A stretch of 64,000 nucleotides of DNA, from the NCBI GenBank assembly GCA_036426205.1, contig CM071568.1:122843149-122907148 (forward strand), in the 5' to 3' direction. The stretch's first letter is position 1, and every line of letters starts with the position of its first letter. This stretch comes from Ascaphus truei (Eukaryota > Chordata > Amphibia > Anura > Ascaphidae). Under the pieces are notes generated by a model. That model was not told where the DNA came from, made no database searches, and worked only from the letters and a program-made list of their open reading frames with translations. The position numbers and the translations under genes are program-made. Shown in pieces: positions 23,741 through 35,639 of the stretch.

Positions 23741-24708
23741 GGGTCAACTCTCTAGCAAAGGCGATCGTGTACTGTGCTTGGTTGTATTAGCATAGTTGTA
23801 TATTGCAAGGCAGTAACAGTAATGCATTGGAAGCTTTCAGTGCAAGTGCAGCTTCTATTGCAGACGTAGTCACGGGAAAGTATTCAGCAATGCCCCACAT
23901 TTCATCTACTATAGTTAGCAGCCCTTGCTACCTGGGTGTCTTATGTATAGGAAAATCCCTACGTGCCTGGGAATGAGCTGGTGAATGGTCGCAGTCCTCT
24001 CTGGCAGGGGAGGCTGTTCAAGCTGTTTTTAGTTCTGTTTTTTTTTCCAACCAGGGTTCCTAGGAGCCCGTTTGTACCCTAAAAGGGTTCCCTGTATACA
24101 TTTTTGGCTTTGCTATGGGAAAAGTCTAAACATATTTCATAATGGACACTAAATCAATGTGAACAAAGTTTCCAAGTCAAGAAACCGTCACTGCACAGTA
24201 ACATCTGTTTCATTGTGACATGAAGATGACATCACAGACATGTTATAGGATAGTTTTGATCTTTTTGTATTAATTTTTTTTTATAATTGCATTTTAGAAC
24301 TCTTATCCCCCTCCTTACTTACACACCACACACTTTTGCCCTCTCCTTACACACCACATGTACCACTCCTCACACAGTGCACGTGCACCCACCATCTTTT
24401 TAATCAAACAGCACATTCACACCCCCACCGTCCCCCCCTTCTCTTACACCATACACCTTCCCCCAAACAAGGCATGAATGTCCCTTGCCCTCCCCACACG
24501 CAAGACCATCTCACACTCTTCACACAAAGAAAGCACTCACTTTTTCCCTCTTTCCTTCCATCTTCACACCTCAAATATGTTGTGTGCTCAGCAAGATATG
24601 CATAGACTCCTCTCCCAGACTGAGAAAAGAGAGTCCTATTCCAACCTTTATGTTTCCAGGGAGTATGGGATGTCCTCACTTAGCAACCAGTTGAGAAATG
24701 TTGCATGA
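23741..24708. other. Upstream flank of BLOC1S4, no gene recognised
   Basis: Non-coding sequence that becomes C- and A-rich with many CACAC tracts at about 24320-24560. Short open frames there reflect base composition. Confidence 0.5.
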
Positions 24709-24986
24709 GGTTGCGCTTATAGTACCGACGGCGCGTCGCGGCAAAACATATGCATTGTCGCTGTCATGTGCGCTTATAGTGCAAGCGACGGAGCGACAGT
24801 GCTACCAGAAATCTGGTAGTCACTGTTATTTGTTTTTTTTCGGCGACGGTCTCCCCTTGCGGCCAATCAGGAGCTTCTCCGTCCCTCTGCCCTCCCCTTT
24901 TATGACGTTGCCCAAAACCTAAACACAACTTTTGCAAACGGCGACGGGGGACGTCATCGGTCGCCGGCACTATAAGCGTGGCTTTA
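24709..24986. mobile_element. Harbinger-like MITE with GC-rich ends
   Basis: The terminal inverted repeats are imperfect: GCGCTTATAGTACCGACGGC on the left against CACGCTTATAGTGCCGGCGA from the right end. The interior is CpG-rich and non-coding. It resembles the elements at 46909 and 56598 in size and in carrying TATAGTGCC/TAGTGCCC-type motifs near the ends. Confidence 0.6.
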
Positions 24987-25929
24987 GGGCTATTGTAATC
25001 CAAGGGCTATTGTAATCCAATGAGCAAGCCTACAACTGGGTATGCCACTACATTGAGGCATTCTTACATAATAATCCAATAACCTATGCAAGTAGGATTC
25101 CCCTACTTAAATATGAGACCAGGCAAACATGCACGGAAATGTAACTGCAAAGAGAACGGAATAAAGGCATAACCAAGATATTACAAAAAGACAGCTACAT
25201 GTGTATTGATGAGGCCATTGTTTCGACCCTTCGTTAATTGAAACGTACGTTGGCCTCTTCCAATAAATAACTTCTTTTTGCATCATCATCCTTGGGCTGT
25301 GCCTTTTATTATGTTCTCTTTGCACTTGAATTTCTCGCATGTTTGCTATTAAACTGCAGTGTTCGTGTAGGTTGTATGGTGCGCATGCACTATCAGTTAC
25401 TAGTCTTCATGAAGCTGTTTAAATTTACATTCTTCATGAAATTGTCACACATCTTATATGGGGAGGTGTCCTAACAGAATTTTAGAAAGTGAGGGCATTG
25501 AAACTAGCTTTATTTTTATTTTTTTTGTGTCTTTTATTTTTTGTTTGTTTACAAACAGATAACATGTTACAATTTTGATAAGAATATTTTTATTCCACGT
25601 TTGAAATTTCTGAATATGCAATGTTTTATTTGAAATGAAAGAATTCAATAAAAATTTGAAGTTGGGAAAAAAAATAAAAACTGTAGCTTTATTGGCAACC
25701 TTACAGAGAGACTTCAATTTTTACAGAGCACAAAGCTTCTACATAGAGAAAAATGTACAGATTTTTTTTTATATAACCAAAGGTTGCAATAACAATTTTG
25801 CTGTGTATTGGTTTGCAAATGCTATGTTAGTACAGTAGGAATTGTATTAAAATAAGTGAGTACTATTGTAAATGATAAAAGTTTTTATTTGTACTAGGAA
25901 AATAGTAAGAAACTTTAGGAAGCACCCCT
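24987..25929. other. Intergenic, no gene recognised
   Basis: AT-rich sequence. A repeat-like motif (TTTCGACCCTTCG and AAACGTACGTTGG) lies near 25220-25252. Two tandem copies of AGGGCTATTGTAATCCAA sit at about 24985-25020. Confidence 0.45.
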
Positions 25930-27739
25930 TACTTTGTTTCAAATCAACTTTATTGGCATGATGAAAGAACATTTCAGTATTGCCATAGCGTGAATAATAG
26001 GGGTTGGGGTACAATGATTACACAGTATATGAATAATAGGGGGAAGGGTATAATGGTTACACAGTCCATGAATTATAGGGTATAATGATTGCATGGTACA
26101 TGGGTAACAGTTACACACAGGGATGTGGGGTTTAGTGGGTGTCTCTCAGCATGTAATAGGTGCTGATATAGTGTGCAGCCAGTTCTGCTGTGGTTTCATC
26201 TTCTCCCTGGATGATCGCTATTTTTTGGTTCTCTTCAATATTATTAAAGTTCTGGATAAGAGCTGTGAGTTTCTCCAGGTGGGCACTCCTAACTTCAGAG
26301 TATTGTGTGTAACACAGCAGGAAGTGTGTTTCATCTTCTACCTCTTCTAGACATCGCTGGCACAGTCCCATCTCATGGGACTTCCAGTTCTGTCTGCCTG
26401 CCTGTTTCTATTTCCAGGCTGTGGGCACTCATTCTGTACTGACCCAAGGTCTGTCTCTACTTTGGGTCTTTGTCATTGGACACCAGGTTCTACAACACCT
26501 TTTCATAACGGATCATTTGATTGAGCAAAACAAGGTGGTAAAATAAATGGTAATTTATTTCTTATAAAAGACAGACACACAAAGTTACACAATTCAAGAT
26601 CAACACACTTACTGGAAATGGAGCTAACGAATAAATCAGTTTCCGGAACAAAATTCCTTAAGATCACCTTTTTAGAGCACTTTCCAATGACCGGTAGATA
26701 CTCACAAAAGTACTGGAACTGTTTTCTGCATGCAATGCCTGCTGCGACTGCTACTTTGTAAAAAGCTGGACTTAGAAAAGTTTCTATGTTTAAAATCCTT
26801 GAAGCCGGCTGGCGTCTATTCAGTTCTGACCATCTTTGAATTTGCCGCTGTTGGTCTGTGCTTGGAATCTGCGCTCCTCTTTGGCTGCAAGCTCTCTTAA
26901 GCCTTCAGGTTTTCATTCACTAACCTGACCAGCTTATCAGAGCGTGGGAATTCACTGATTTGCCGGTATTGTAAAGCAGGGCAGGCACCTTTTCTCAGGT
27001 AGCAAGGGGGCATGGGTTAATCTGACCCCTCTGCCTCTTTGCATACTGAGCCCACCCTCTACTCAGGCTCCACAGAGTGTATTTTGGCAGATGGTTGCTG
27101 GATCGCCTTGTGTTAGCCAAGACGTGGGTACTCAAGGATAAATGCAGTGCCCCTCCTGTTCTAACACCGTGGCATCCCTGAGCCTTTCAAGTACGGACTC
27201 TGGACAGACATAGAGGCACCAAGGGTGTTTGCCGGCTGGATTTTCAGGAATCCATGACTTAGCCCTCGGTTCATATACAGGTTATCAATATCTATACACA
27301 TTAAACTATACCCGTCTAATAAAAAATATGGTGTCCTATTTCTGTGTGCTAAAAGTTATGGGTTCCTATTCTGATGTCATGAATGGTGTGAGTGTATATA
27401 TTCCCTACAATCATGAGCATCATTTCTGGCACACATGAGAAAATAACTTTAAAAACTTTTAGACACTTTAAAAACCTGTTCAGCTTTATAACCTAGCTGG
27501 AGCAGCCCCTGAACCCCTACACTAGGTTCAGGGTACCTGGGTATGTATCTGAGTATCTCTGCTATATTGGGGAACCCCTGCTACACTAGGGATTCCGATA
27601 ATAGCTGCAGATATAGTTTAACCCCTTCATACCAATTTACCTTGTCTGGATCAGCGGTGCGCAAACTGGGGGGCGCAGGCTGCGTGCGGGGAAACCTGGG
27701 GGCGGGCAGAGCTGTGCACGAGCGGCCAAGCTCCGTGCT

Positions 27740-28720
27740 GCTGCTTCTCTGTGGCTTGCTGCGGGGGCGGGGCTTCTCTGTGCTGTCTGCTTCTTTCTCT
27801 GTGCTGCGGGGGCGGGGCTTCTCTGTGCTGTCTGCTTCTTTCTCTGTGCTGCGGGGGGAGGGGATTCTCTGGCGCTGCTTATATGAGGCTTGCTGCGGGG
27901 GAGGAGGGCTTATTGTGAGTTCTGCTTCTATTCTCTCATGTGCTGCGGGGAGCGGGGGTTCTCTGTGCTGTAAGGCTCTTTATCTGTGTGCGGGGCGGGC
28001 GGGGCTCTCTGTGATGTCTGCCTTCTTTCTCTGTGCGGGCGGGGCGGGGCTTCTCTAGTGCTGATGCTCTTTCTATCTGTGCTGCGGGGCGGTGGCTTCT
28101 CGGTGATGCTGCTTCTCGGTGGCTTGCTGCAGGGGGGCGGGGCTCTCTGTGCTGTCTGCTTCTTTCTCTGTGCTGAGGGGCGGGCTTCTCTGTGCTGCTG
28201 CGTCTTTCTCTGTGCTGGGGCGGGCTCTCTGTGCTGTCTGCTTCTTTCTCTGTGCTGCGGGGCGGGGGCTTCATCTGTGCATGTATGCTTGATTTCTCTG
28301 TGCTGCGGGCGGGGCTTCTCGGGGGGGCGGGGCTTTCTCTGTGCGTGTTAGATTCTTCTCTGTGCGGCGTTGGGCGGGCGGGCAAGGGGGCTCTCTGTGA
28401 GCTGTTCTGTTAGTTCTGTGCTGCGGGGGCGGGGCTTTCTCTGTGCTGTGCTTCTTTCTCTGTGCCAGCTGCTGCGGGGGCGGGGCATCTCTGTGCTGCT
28501 GTCTCTGTGGCTTGCTGAGGGGGCGGGGCTTTCTCTTTGCTGTCTGCTTCTTTCTTGTGCTGCTAGGAGGGCGGGGCTCCTCTCTGTGTCTGCTTATTTC
28601 TCTGTGCTGCGGGGGCGGGTTCTCTGTGCTGCTGCTCTTTCTCTAGTGCTGCGGGGGACGGGGCTTCTCTGTGCTGTCTGCTTCTTTTTCGCTGTGCTTC
28701 GGGGGCGGGGCTTCTTGTGC
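27740..28720. repeat. GC-rich minisatellite A in hAT element
   Basis: Irregular tandem copies of a unit of about 45 bp built from GCGGGGCTTCTCTGTGCTG and TCTGCTTCTTTCTCTG. Unit length varies through indels. The strands are strongly asymmetric in G and C. The many long open frames on both strands here are artefacts of the repeat. Confidence 0.88.
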
Positions 28721-28799
28721 ACACAGACATCCTCCTCCTTCCTTCTTTTCCCCATCCGGAGACATTGGGTGGCGTACTCCCAGGTCGAAGTTTAGGACT

Positions 28800-29105
28800 T
28801 ATGAGTGGGTTGAGGTCTGTGTTTGTGATTGAGTGTGTGTGTATGTGTGTGTTGTGATTGAGTTTGTGTGTGTGTTGTCTGTGTTGGTTGTGATTGTGTG
28901 TGTGTTGTCTGTGTTGGTTGTGAGTGTTTGCTGAGAGTGATTGTGTGTGTTGTGATTGAGTGTGTGTGGTGATTGAGTGTGTGTGGTGTGTTGGTTGTGA
29001 TGATTGTGTGTTGTCTGTGTATGTGTGTGTGGTTTTGGTGATGGAGCTATGTGTGCTGAGTCTTGTGTGGGTGATTGTGGTGTAGTGTGTGTGTGTGGGT
29101 GTTTG
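28800..29105. repeat. GT-rich simple repeat
   Basis: TGTGTGTGTTGTCTGTGTTG-type degenerate repeat, about 300 bp, between the two minisatellites. Confidence 0.85.
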
Positions 29106-29199
29106 AATTGAATGCAGTGGTGCGCAAACTGGGTGGAGCGCAAGATTATTTAGGGTGGGGCGCAGGTGGCGTGCGGCAAAACCTGGTGTGCGCGGGCCG

Positions 29200-29735
29200 G
29201 AGGGCGCTGTGCGTGGGAGGGCGAAGAAGCTGTGCGTGGGCAGGCAAAGAAGCTGTGCGTGGGCAGGCAAAGAAGCTGTGCGTGGGCAGGCAAAGAAGCT
29301 GTGCGTGGGCAGGCAAAGAAGATGTGCTGCGGGCAGGCAAGTAAGATGTGCAGCGGAGCAGGCGAAGAAAATGATGTGGCGGGCGGCGAAGAAGCTGTGC
29401 GTGGGCAGGCGAAGAAGCTGTGCGTGGGCAGGCGAAGAAGCTGTGCGCGGACGGGCAGGTGAAGAAGCTGTGCGGGCGGGCAGGCAAAGAAGCTGTGCGC
29501 AGGCAGGCGAATAAGCTGCGCGGGCGGGCATGCGAAGACGCCTGTTGCTGTGCGGGCGGCAGGCAAAAGAAGACTGTGCGGTGGCGGGCGCAAAGAAGCT
29601 GTGCGTGGGCGGGCAGGCAAAGAAGCTGTGCGTGGGAGGGCAGGTGAAGAAGCTGTGCGTGGGCGGGCAGGCAAAGCTGTGCGCGGGCAGGTGACGAAGC
29701 TGTGTGCGGGAGGGCAGGTGAAGAAGCTGTGGGTG
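29200..29735. repeat. GC-rich minisatellite B in hAT element
   Basis: Tandem copies of a 24-bp unit, AAGAAGCTGTGCGTGGGCAG plus GCAA, at least four nearly perfect near 29225-29320 and more diverged copies on both sides. It directly follows the internal copy of the hAT terminus. Confidence 0.9.
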
Positions 29736-31824
29736 GGTGGCCGTACAGGATAGTGCAGGTGGCGGCCACGTGATGGTGTGTGCACGCGCGGGGGCTTCGG
29801 AGGTACGGGGGAGGAGCACGCCCCAGCGCTGTGATGTCAAATGCCCCTCCTTCCGGTGTCTGCCCTGCAATAGCGCTGTGTTCCTGCTCTCCGCTGGGAA
29901 CCTGCTTCGCTGCGATTCTCTGCAAGTGAAAGGGTAGGCTGCCACTATATCAATCACACTATAAATGTAAAGAAATATTTTTTTTTTAAAGTGAAAACAC
30001 AGCATTGAAAACGGAAAAAAATAAATAAATGCATAATACTGTAGGTAGGAGTTTGGATGACACTGGGGACAGCAAGCCAAAGAGCAGGGATAATAAAATT
30101 GCAAATGGGAGAAGGAAAAAAGGGAGCGTAAAGTGAAAATAAAGGGGAGGGGGAGGAGGGGGAGAGGGAAGGGAGGTAGCAAAGAGGTGGATGAATGCCT
30201 CCCCCCCCCAAGTATTGCCTTTGTGCACGTACGCTCTCCCAAGCTTGGCGCTTGGGGAGACAAACAAATTTGACTGAAGCGCGCTCAGCAGCAGTCAATA
30301 CACACACACTGCCACACACAAACAAACACAAAAATAGCCCCGATCCACACTTACAAAATGCTGCAGGACACCCTGTGCTCATGCTTGGAGAGTTGGTGAT
30401 GTCACCGCTCTCAGCGGCAGCGTGGACGCAGCCTAATTTTGCAAGCGCGAGCTGTTGAAATATGTAAGTATTTAGACATATTTGTATGTACATTGTATAC
30501 CGTTTAATAAAGGTTTTTTTTCATGTGATTTTGATTACATCAGGCAGGGAGGGCCCGAGAAATTTCATGGATGAAAAGGGGGGCTCGGCGTAAAAAGTTT
30601 GCTCACCCCTGGTCTGGATGATGCTGCAGCAGGGATCCTGGCGGTGAGTCGCAAGAACGCTTTCAGAGTCAGAGTTTGGCGGAGTAATGTGCTTGGCTGT
30701 ATCCGAGAATCTCACTCAATCCCCGGATACAACTTTTGGGGTATCTCATAACTCTGGAATCCAGACACATAGCCACATTCTGTAAAGACTTGCTCCGACA
30801 AACCCACCCTGAAACTTACAGCCTAGAAATCTCCCAATCCCAGCATCCAAGTAAAAGCAAAAATCACATAATTCTTTATTGTCGCAAAATTTGTACAGTA
30901 TACGGTTGCAGTAATACATTTTCGACACCTGGGTCCCAGAGTTGACACACTAAGACCCTAACACACGGGTCAGGGTCAAGCAAGTGGGCTTGACCTTTAT
31001 TAGAAAGCCTGGTTAACCCCTTCACCGTCACAGTCTTTTTACTTTCAGTAGGTAGGGTGCCAGAGTGTATTCTCTCTGTAGGCTGTGGTAGGTCTCCAGC
31101 TTCTTTGAGCGCTGGATATAATTTCCCCACATAGTCACATCTTGCTTCTTCATTTCGCTGGCGATTGAATTAATTAGTTTTTTTGGCAGGTTGTTGATCT
31201 GTGGGGTTTTGTTCTTGGAGTGAGAGGACAAGTTGTTTGATGGCACATGGTTTAGTGAGGAGGTCCTATTTTTTTTATTGCTCTGAAGCAGTAAGACTGT
31301 GGATGGCTGTTGTTTAGATGGGCCCAGAATATCAGTGCTCTCTTCTGTACAGTGAGCAGTAGAGGAAAGTGGCCCAGCTAAGCCCAGCAAGCATTGTTTG
31401 ATGTACTCCTGTGTACTTGGAGAAGGTGTTTGGAGAATTCCAGGTGCAGTATTTCGGTTGGGCTGGTATATTTTCATCTATATTCTTATTGGTGGTTTGA
31501 GGTGGTTTCCTTATTGTATAGAATGCTCTGCTGGCCTTCTCATTCAGTGTATTTATGGCCAGGTTGAATTTGCCTGATGAGCTGATTGTTAGACCAAGGT
31601 ACGTGTGGCTCGCTGTCTGTTCCAGTGCATAGACATTCAGTGTGAATTGCGATATGGTTGGATATTTTTTAGATTTTTTCTGGAATACCTTTATTCTGTT
31701 TTTTTTTCTAGGTTCACAGAGTGCCCAAGTCTGGCTGAATTTTTCTAATATTGCCAGTTTCTGTTGCAGGCCCTGTTCTGTTGGAGACAGCAGGAGCAGA
31801 TCATCTGGGTATAGTAGAGACCTA

Positions 31825-32328
31825 GGGCCTCATGCAGAGAGCAGCGAGAAGCTGTGTTTCGCCAGCTTGCAGCGAAATATTTCATCCAAAAGTAAAGAAC
31901 TGGCGCGAATGAGGGGAAAAGAGAGAAAAGCGCAAGGTTTTTTTTTGTTTGAAAAACGCGCCGCGCGGTTGGCGAGACCCTATATTTCTGCAGTCTTTTA
32001 AGCCGCCGTATGCAGAAAGGCACGATCGCCATCTAGTGGCTGTTCGCGCCATTAAAATGGAGAGAAATTGTACTATTTGCTCCGCCAAAAAAAGTTGGCT
32101 GGAAGCTGGAGCTCACCGGCGAGAGGGAAAAGAAGAGAAAAAAATGCGTTTTTTTTTCAAACATGTTTCCCCAGCGCGCATCTCGCCGGTTGAAAGTCTC
32201 CATATTCACACATCATTTTAAATGCAGTTTTCGGGCCTTTCTGCATATGGAGATAATATCACGCCATTACAGGTACAATTTATTAACATCTCCATTTTAT
32301 TTTAGCGCTGCTCTCTGCATGAGGCCCT
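31825..32328. mobile_element. MITE inserted in LINE reverse transcriptase
   Basis: Inverted repeats of at least 22 bp match: GGGCCTCATGCAGAGAGCAG on the left and the same sequence from the right end. It is flanked by TA on both sides (31823-31824, 32329-32330). Removing it restores the LINE frame just before the catalytic YxDD. The interior is non-coding and contains further short inverted segments. Confidence 0.85.
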
Positions 32329-32837
32329 TAATCTCTGTTCCAGCCAAATTGAGCCCAGGTGCTGAGCAGGATTTTAGGGCTGCTGCAAGCTCATTGATAT
32401 ATATGTTAAAAAGTGTGGGACTCCGGCTGCAGCCCTGCCTAACTCCACGGCCTTGATGGAAGAAGTCTGTCCTTTTGTTATTAACTTTCATACAGCATTT
32501 GTTTTCAGAGTACATACTTTTGATGGTGTCGTATGTTCTTTCCCCTATTCCACTTTCTAGTATTTTCAGCCATAGACTTGGATGCCAGATGGAGTCGAAG
32601 GCCTTTTTAAAGTCCACAAAGTATGCAAGCATTTTGCCCTTGTTGGTGTTGTGGACGTGCTTATTGATCAGGCTGTGCAGAGTGTAGATGTGGTGCGTGG
32701 TTTGGCAGTTTTTGTTAGTTTTCTTTTTTCTTTTATTTCCTGGATTGTGATTGGTATGTCCAGGGGGTTTTGGTTATCTTTTATAATGTTCTCCAGTGAT
32801 GTTTGTTTGGTGAGGATTGTTATTTTACTTATACCGA

Positions 32838-33175
32838 GGGGTCCGTAAGAGATCTACTGCCGTCTGAGTTCTGGAGAACCCCTGGTTCCTGAGTTAGTAG
32901 TTGCTCCAATGAGAGAGAATACTTACCCAGTGGACACAATGTGGCTGCCTGGGTCAGCTTTGCTCCGGCAACCAATACAAAGCTGCAATGTCATCGGGAG
33001 GGAATGGTTCCATGTTAGCCTGTTCTGTCTACACGGGCACAAACTACAAATATCTCGGAGACCGGAGGACAGCGGATCAGTTCTGGGGGATTCCCAGTTC
33101 AGGTTTATATTTATGAATATAGAATGGGGTCTTCTGCTTTACGTGAAAGTCTAAATTGCAGAGGCTTGCACAACG
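32838..33175. repeat. Dispersed repeat, GGAGAACCC family
   Basis: It contains CTGGAGAACCCCTGGTTCC followed by ATACTTACCCAG. This resembles blocks at about 51024 (GGAGACCCGGTTCCTGA) and 58823 (GGAGAACCCTTGGTTCC, then AATACTTACC). It ends near a G-run at 33180. It appears to be the same TTAA-flanked MITE family as 58716-59109, but clean ends are not seen here. Confidence 0.45.
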
Positions 33176-33547
33176 TTAGGGGGGGGGGGGGGGCGGAATG
33201 AACTTAACCAATTTATTTGGCTTTGGTAACATGATTTAACCACCCATCAGCACCTATTCGTGTCCTGCAAAAATGTGTCCTTAAAGTATTTCTTATACTT
33301 TAACGGTTTGGCTAATAACATAATTTTTTTTTTTTTAAAACAAAGGGAAAAAATAAAGATATTGCATTAAGAACCAATATTAAAAAATAAATAAAAAATC
33401 TTACCAAGGAAACACAAAGCTTAAAGCAGCAATCCCCTCAACAGATCTACATTTGTATGCATACCTGTACTGATCCTTGGTCCCGACATGTGGTGACCCC
33501 CTGATCCCTGTACTTTGTTTTTTTTATTCTTGTGTGTGCTGGTTTTG

Positions 33548-33584
33548 ACACACACACACAAACACCACACCAACACACACCAAA

Positions 33585-33632
<48 letters not shown>
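33548..33632. repeat. (CA)n microsatellite
   Basis: Interrupted CA repeat ending in a pure run of 22 CA units at 33589-33632. Confidence 0.95.
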
Positions 33633-33633
<1 letters not shown>

Positions 33634-33964
33634 CGTCGTCAGCTTGCTGCTGTAGCGAGCCCTGACCTTGGTCATTTTGTGTTTACATGTTTGGGCTATG
33701 TTGAATGACATGAGGTGGAGTACAAGGGGTATCATGTCATACATTCATACTAAGACATCAGTTTGTGACCCTACTTCTGTATGCAGTACACAACTTATTG
33801 GCAGGGTTTATGTATTTTTGTGTCATACACCTGATGATGGTGCTGTACCCTTATGATAAAATAAAAGCACTCCTAGTTCGGCTTTGACCACATCACCTGT
33901 GTTGAGTTGCTTTTTGTTGCTGAATCGGGTCTATATGCATATGCAATTTGCATGCTTGCAGGAC

Positions 33965-34268
33965 ATACAGATGCACCAACAAGTATCTGATGACTTGCCT
34001 GGGAAAATACTGCGGGTATCTCCCAGTTACTGCTGCAACATTTCTGTGAGATTTCTGCAGCCCGACTAATGGCCCATCAGATTAACACAGTGGGGGGTCC
34101 CTGATGGTCCAATTCAAAGTGAATGGGACAGCAGGGACCCCCGCGGTATTAATCCGATGGGCCATTAGTCTGGCTGCATGATCTCACAGAAATGTTGCAG
34201 CATTTACTGGGAGATACCCACAGTATTTTCCCAGGCAAGTCATTGGATACTGGTGGCTGCATCTGTAC
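33965..34268. mobile_element. Small foldback element, about 120-bp arms
   Basis: The left arm contains CTTGCCTGGGAAAATACTG, GGGTATCTCCCAGT and ACTAATGGCCCATC. The right arm carries their reverse complements (GATGGGCCATTAGT, ACTGGGAGATACCC, CAGTATTTTCCCAGGCAAG). The arms are about 90% alike and separated by a short centre near 34085-34145. No coding content. Confidence 0.9.
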
Positions 34269-34269
34269 A

Positions 34270-35639
34270 ATAGTTAGGAACAGAATGTGCGATTAAGCAG
34301 TTATAAGGTATACTGAGTGGGCCGGTTTACCTTTTCAAAGACCATTATGTGTCTTCTGCCTTTGGATTATGCTGTGATTTTCATGGCCCAGTCTCAGCAA
34401 ATAAAATCGCAGTTGCAGATTCAGTAATTTTAGCATAAAACATAAGTATCTGTATCTATACATTGCTATCTATTATCAGGTAACTCCAATATTAATTCCA
34501 GTCCCGATATCTTGGCAGGGAGTCATTGTGTATGCAAAATGCCATGTACAGTGCTACATACATTCTTAGTGCTATAGTGCGTCCACGGCTGTGTAAAGGG
34601 AACATGATAAAACAAGTCTAGCAATAAAATGTAATATCTGCTGAAGATTACACTCCTGTTACCAGGTGTGGGCAGGTTTTCGGTTAAGGGCCGCACATAG
34701 AAAGCGGGACATTTCATAGCCAGGCGAAGTTTTCCAATCGTGTGTGTCTGTTTTTTCCAGGAAGCAAAAATAATTTTATACAATTTTGAAGTTCCAGATT
34801 TTCTTCTGAAATATAAGTAATGTCAGGAAACCGTGTATACACACACATCACACAGGTTTACAAACCCGTGCAAAAATGAAATAAGCAGGGTTTAAACTTC
34901 ATATTCATATGGTACTGAGAACACCAAGTGGCAAGTCTTTCTTTTTACTTTCCAAAATACCCCAACCCCCTCCCGTTTGTTTTGTTTTTCTACACAGGAG
35001 TCTCAACCTAGTGCATTCATGGCACAAAAGATACATTGTTTAACTTTTTGTTCATTATTGCACAACAACTACAGCAGTATGAAGTGCATTGTGGGAAACA
35101 CTGCTCAGACACACCAAGAACATTTCTTGTTTCCCAACGGGCTTTAAAAAGTCTTAAACCACGGTTCAACTAACAAATGTGAATGTTTGGAACTTGAAAT
35201 TCACAAATTTAGATTCGTTGACTGTACTGATCAATCTAGAGTTTGTTTTTTAACGTCATCTTTGCTCCTATTCATTTAAATGCTAGAATATAATTAAAAC
35301 CCATTTATTGCTGCTGGCACATAGTAAACATAGGCAGAGCAATAGGAGAGCTACTACGCAGCACACACATGCATGCATATCCTTTTCAAATGAACCTGTA
35401 TCGCTGATCCCATTGTCAGAAACACGTTTTAAGTCATTTATATTTTGCTATTATTTCCACTGTCACCATTTATTTGATTTATTGCTATTGTCTACATCTG
35501 TAATAACACAGCAGACCGAAGATAAAAGGGAGCTTTTTAGTTAAGTGCCTCAAACAGTCCTCCCTCTCAGATCTGCATCTTTTCAAGTTCAGGAAATGAT
35601 TACATACAACAGGTTTGCACCAGTGCTAGTGTTATTTAA
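34270..35639. other. Intergenic, no gene recognised
   Basis: AT-rich sequence without exons I can recognise. A short stretch near 35040-35110 (AGTGCATTGTGGGAAACACTG) looks repeat-derived. Confidence 0.45.

Larger units (their letters stand above)
27652..30611. mobile_element. Non-autonomous hAT element with minisatellite cores
   Basis: A perfect 8-bp target duplication, GTCTGGAT, lies at 27644-27651 and 30612-30619. The ends are CAGCGGTGCGCAAACTGG and, from the right, CAGGGGTGAGCAAACTTT, typical hAT termini. No transposase was recognised. The interior holds two GC-rich arrays separated by GT-rich sequence. A second copy of the left-end sequence (CAGTGGTGCGCAAACTGG) lies inside at about 29115, so the element is a duplication or nested composite. 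Confidence 0.88.
26471..31032 (-). mobile_element. LTR-like insertion in the LINE (probable solo LTR)
   Basis: The insert interrupts the LINE coding sequence exactly between LLKVK and the following residues. It is bounded by GTCTT at 26466-26470 and 31033-31037, a 5-bp duplication. Its ends are TGTCATTGG and CCGTCACA, the TG...CA (TGT...ACA) rule of LTRs; on the minus strand it starts TGTGACGG. Excluding the hAT element it carries, it is about 1.6 kb with no coding sequence or internal direct repeat, so a solo LTR is the simplest reading. Confidence 0.65.
25930..32835 (-). mobile_element. Non-LTR retrotransposon (LINE) remnant, interrupted by insertions
   Basis: On the minus strand the order is a segment IIKDNQNPLDIP (about 32800), reverse transcriptase at 32632-32330 (YFVDFKKAFDSIWHPSLW, GRGVRQGCSRSPTLFNIYIN), the catalytic region at about 31810 (reads YPDD instead of the usual YADD, then LLLLSPTEQ), a C-terminal segment with LETYHSLQREYTLAPYLL at about 31060, and the tail at 26371-26132 with LCQRCLEEVEDETHFLLC. 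It ends near 25935 with GCCAATAAAGTTG. The 5' end is missing and frameshifts are present, so it is inactive. The clade is uncertain (I/Nimb- or CR1-like). It is split by the inserts at 26471-31032 and 31825-32328. Confidence 0.85.

Noticed and set aside
28563..30263. 566-residue open frame on the minus strand
   Set aside because: It lies across GT-rich and GC-rich tandem arrays in a hAT element; its Pro/Ala/Thr/His repeats come from the DNA repeat.
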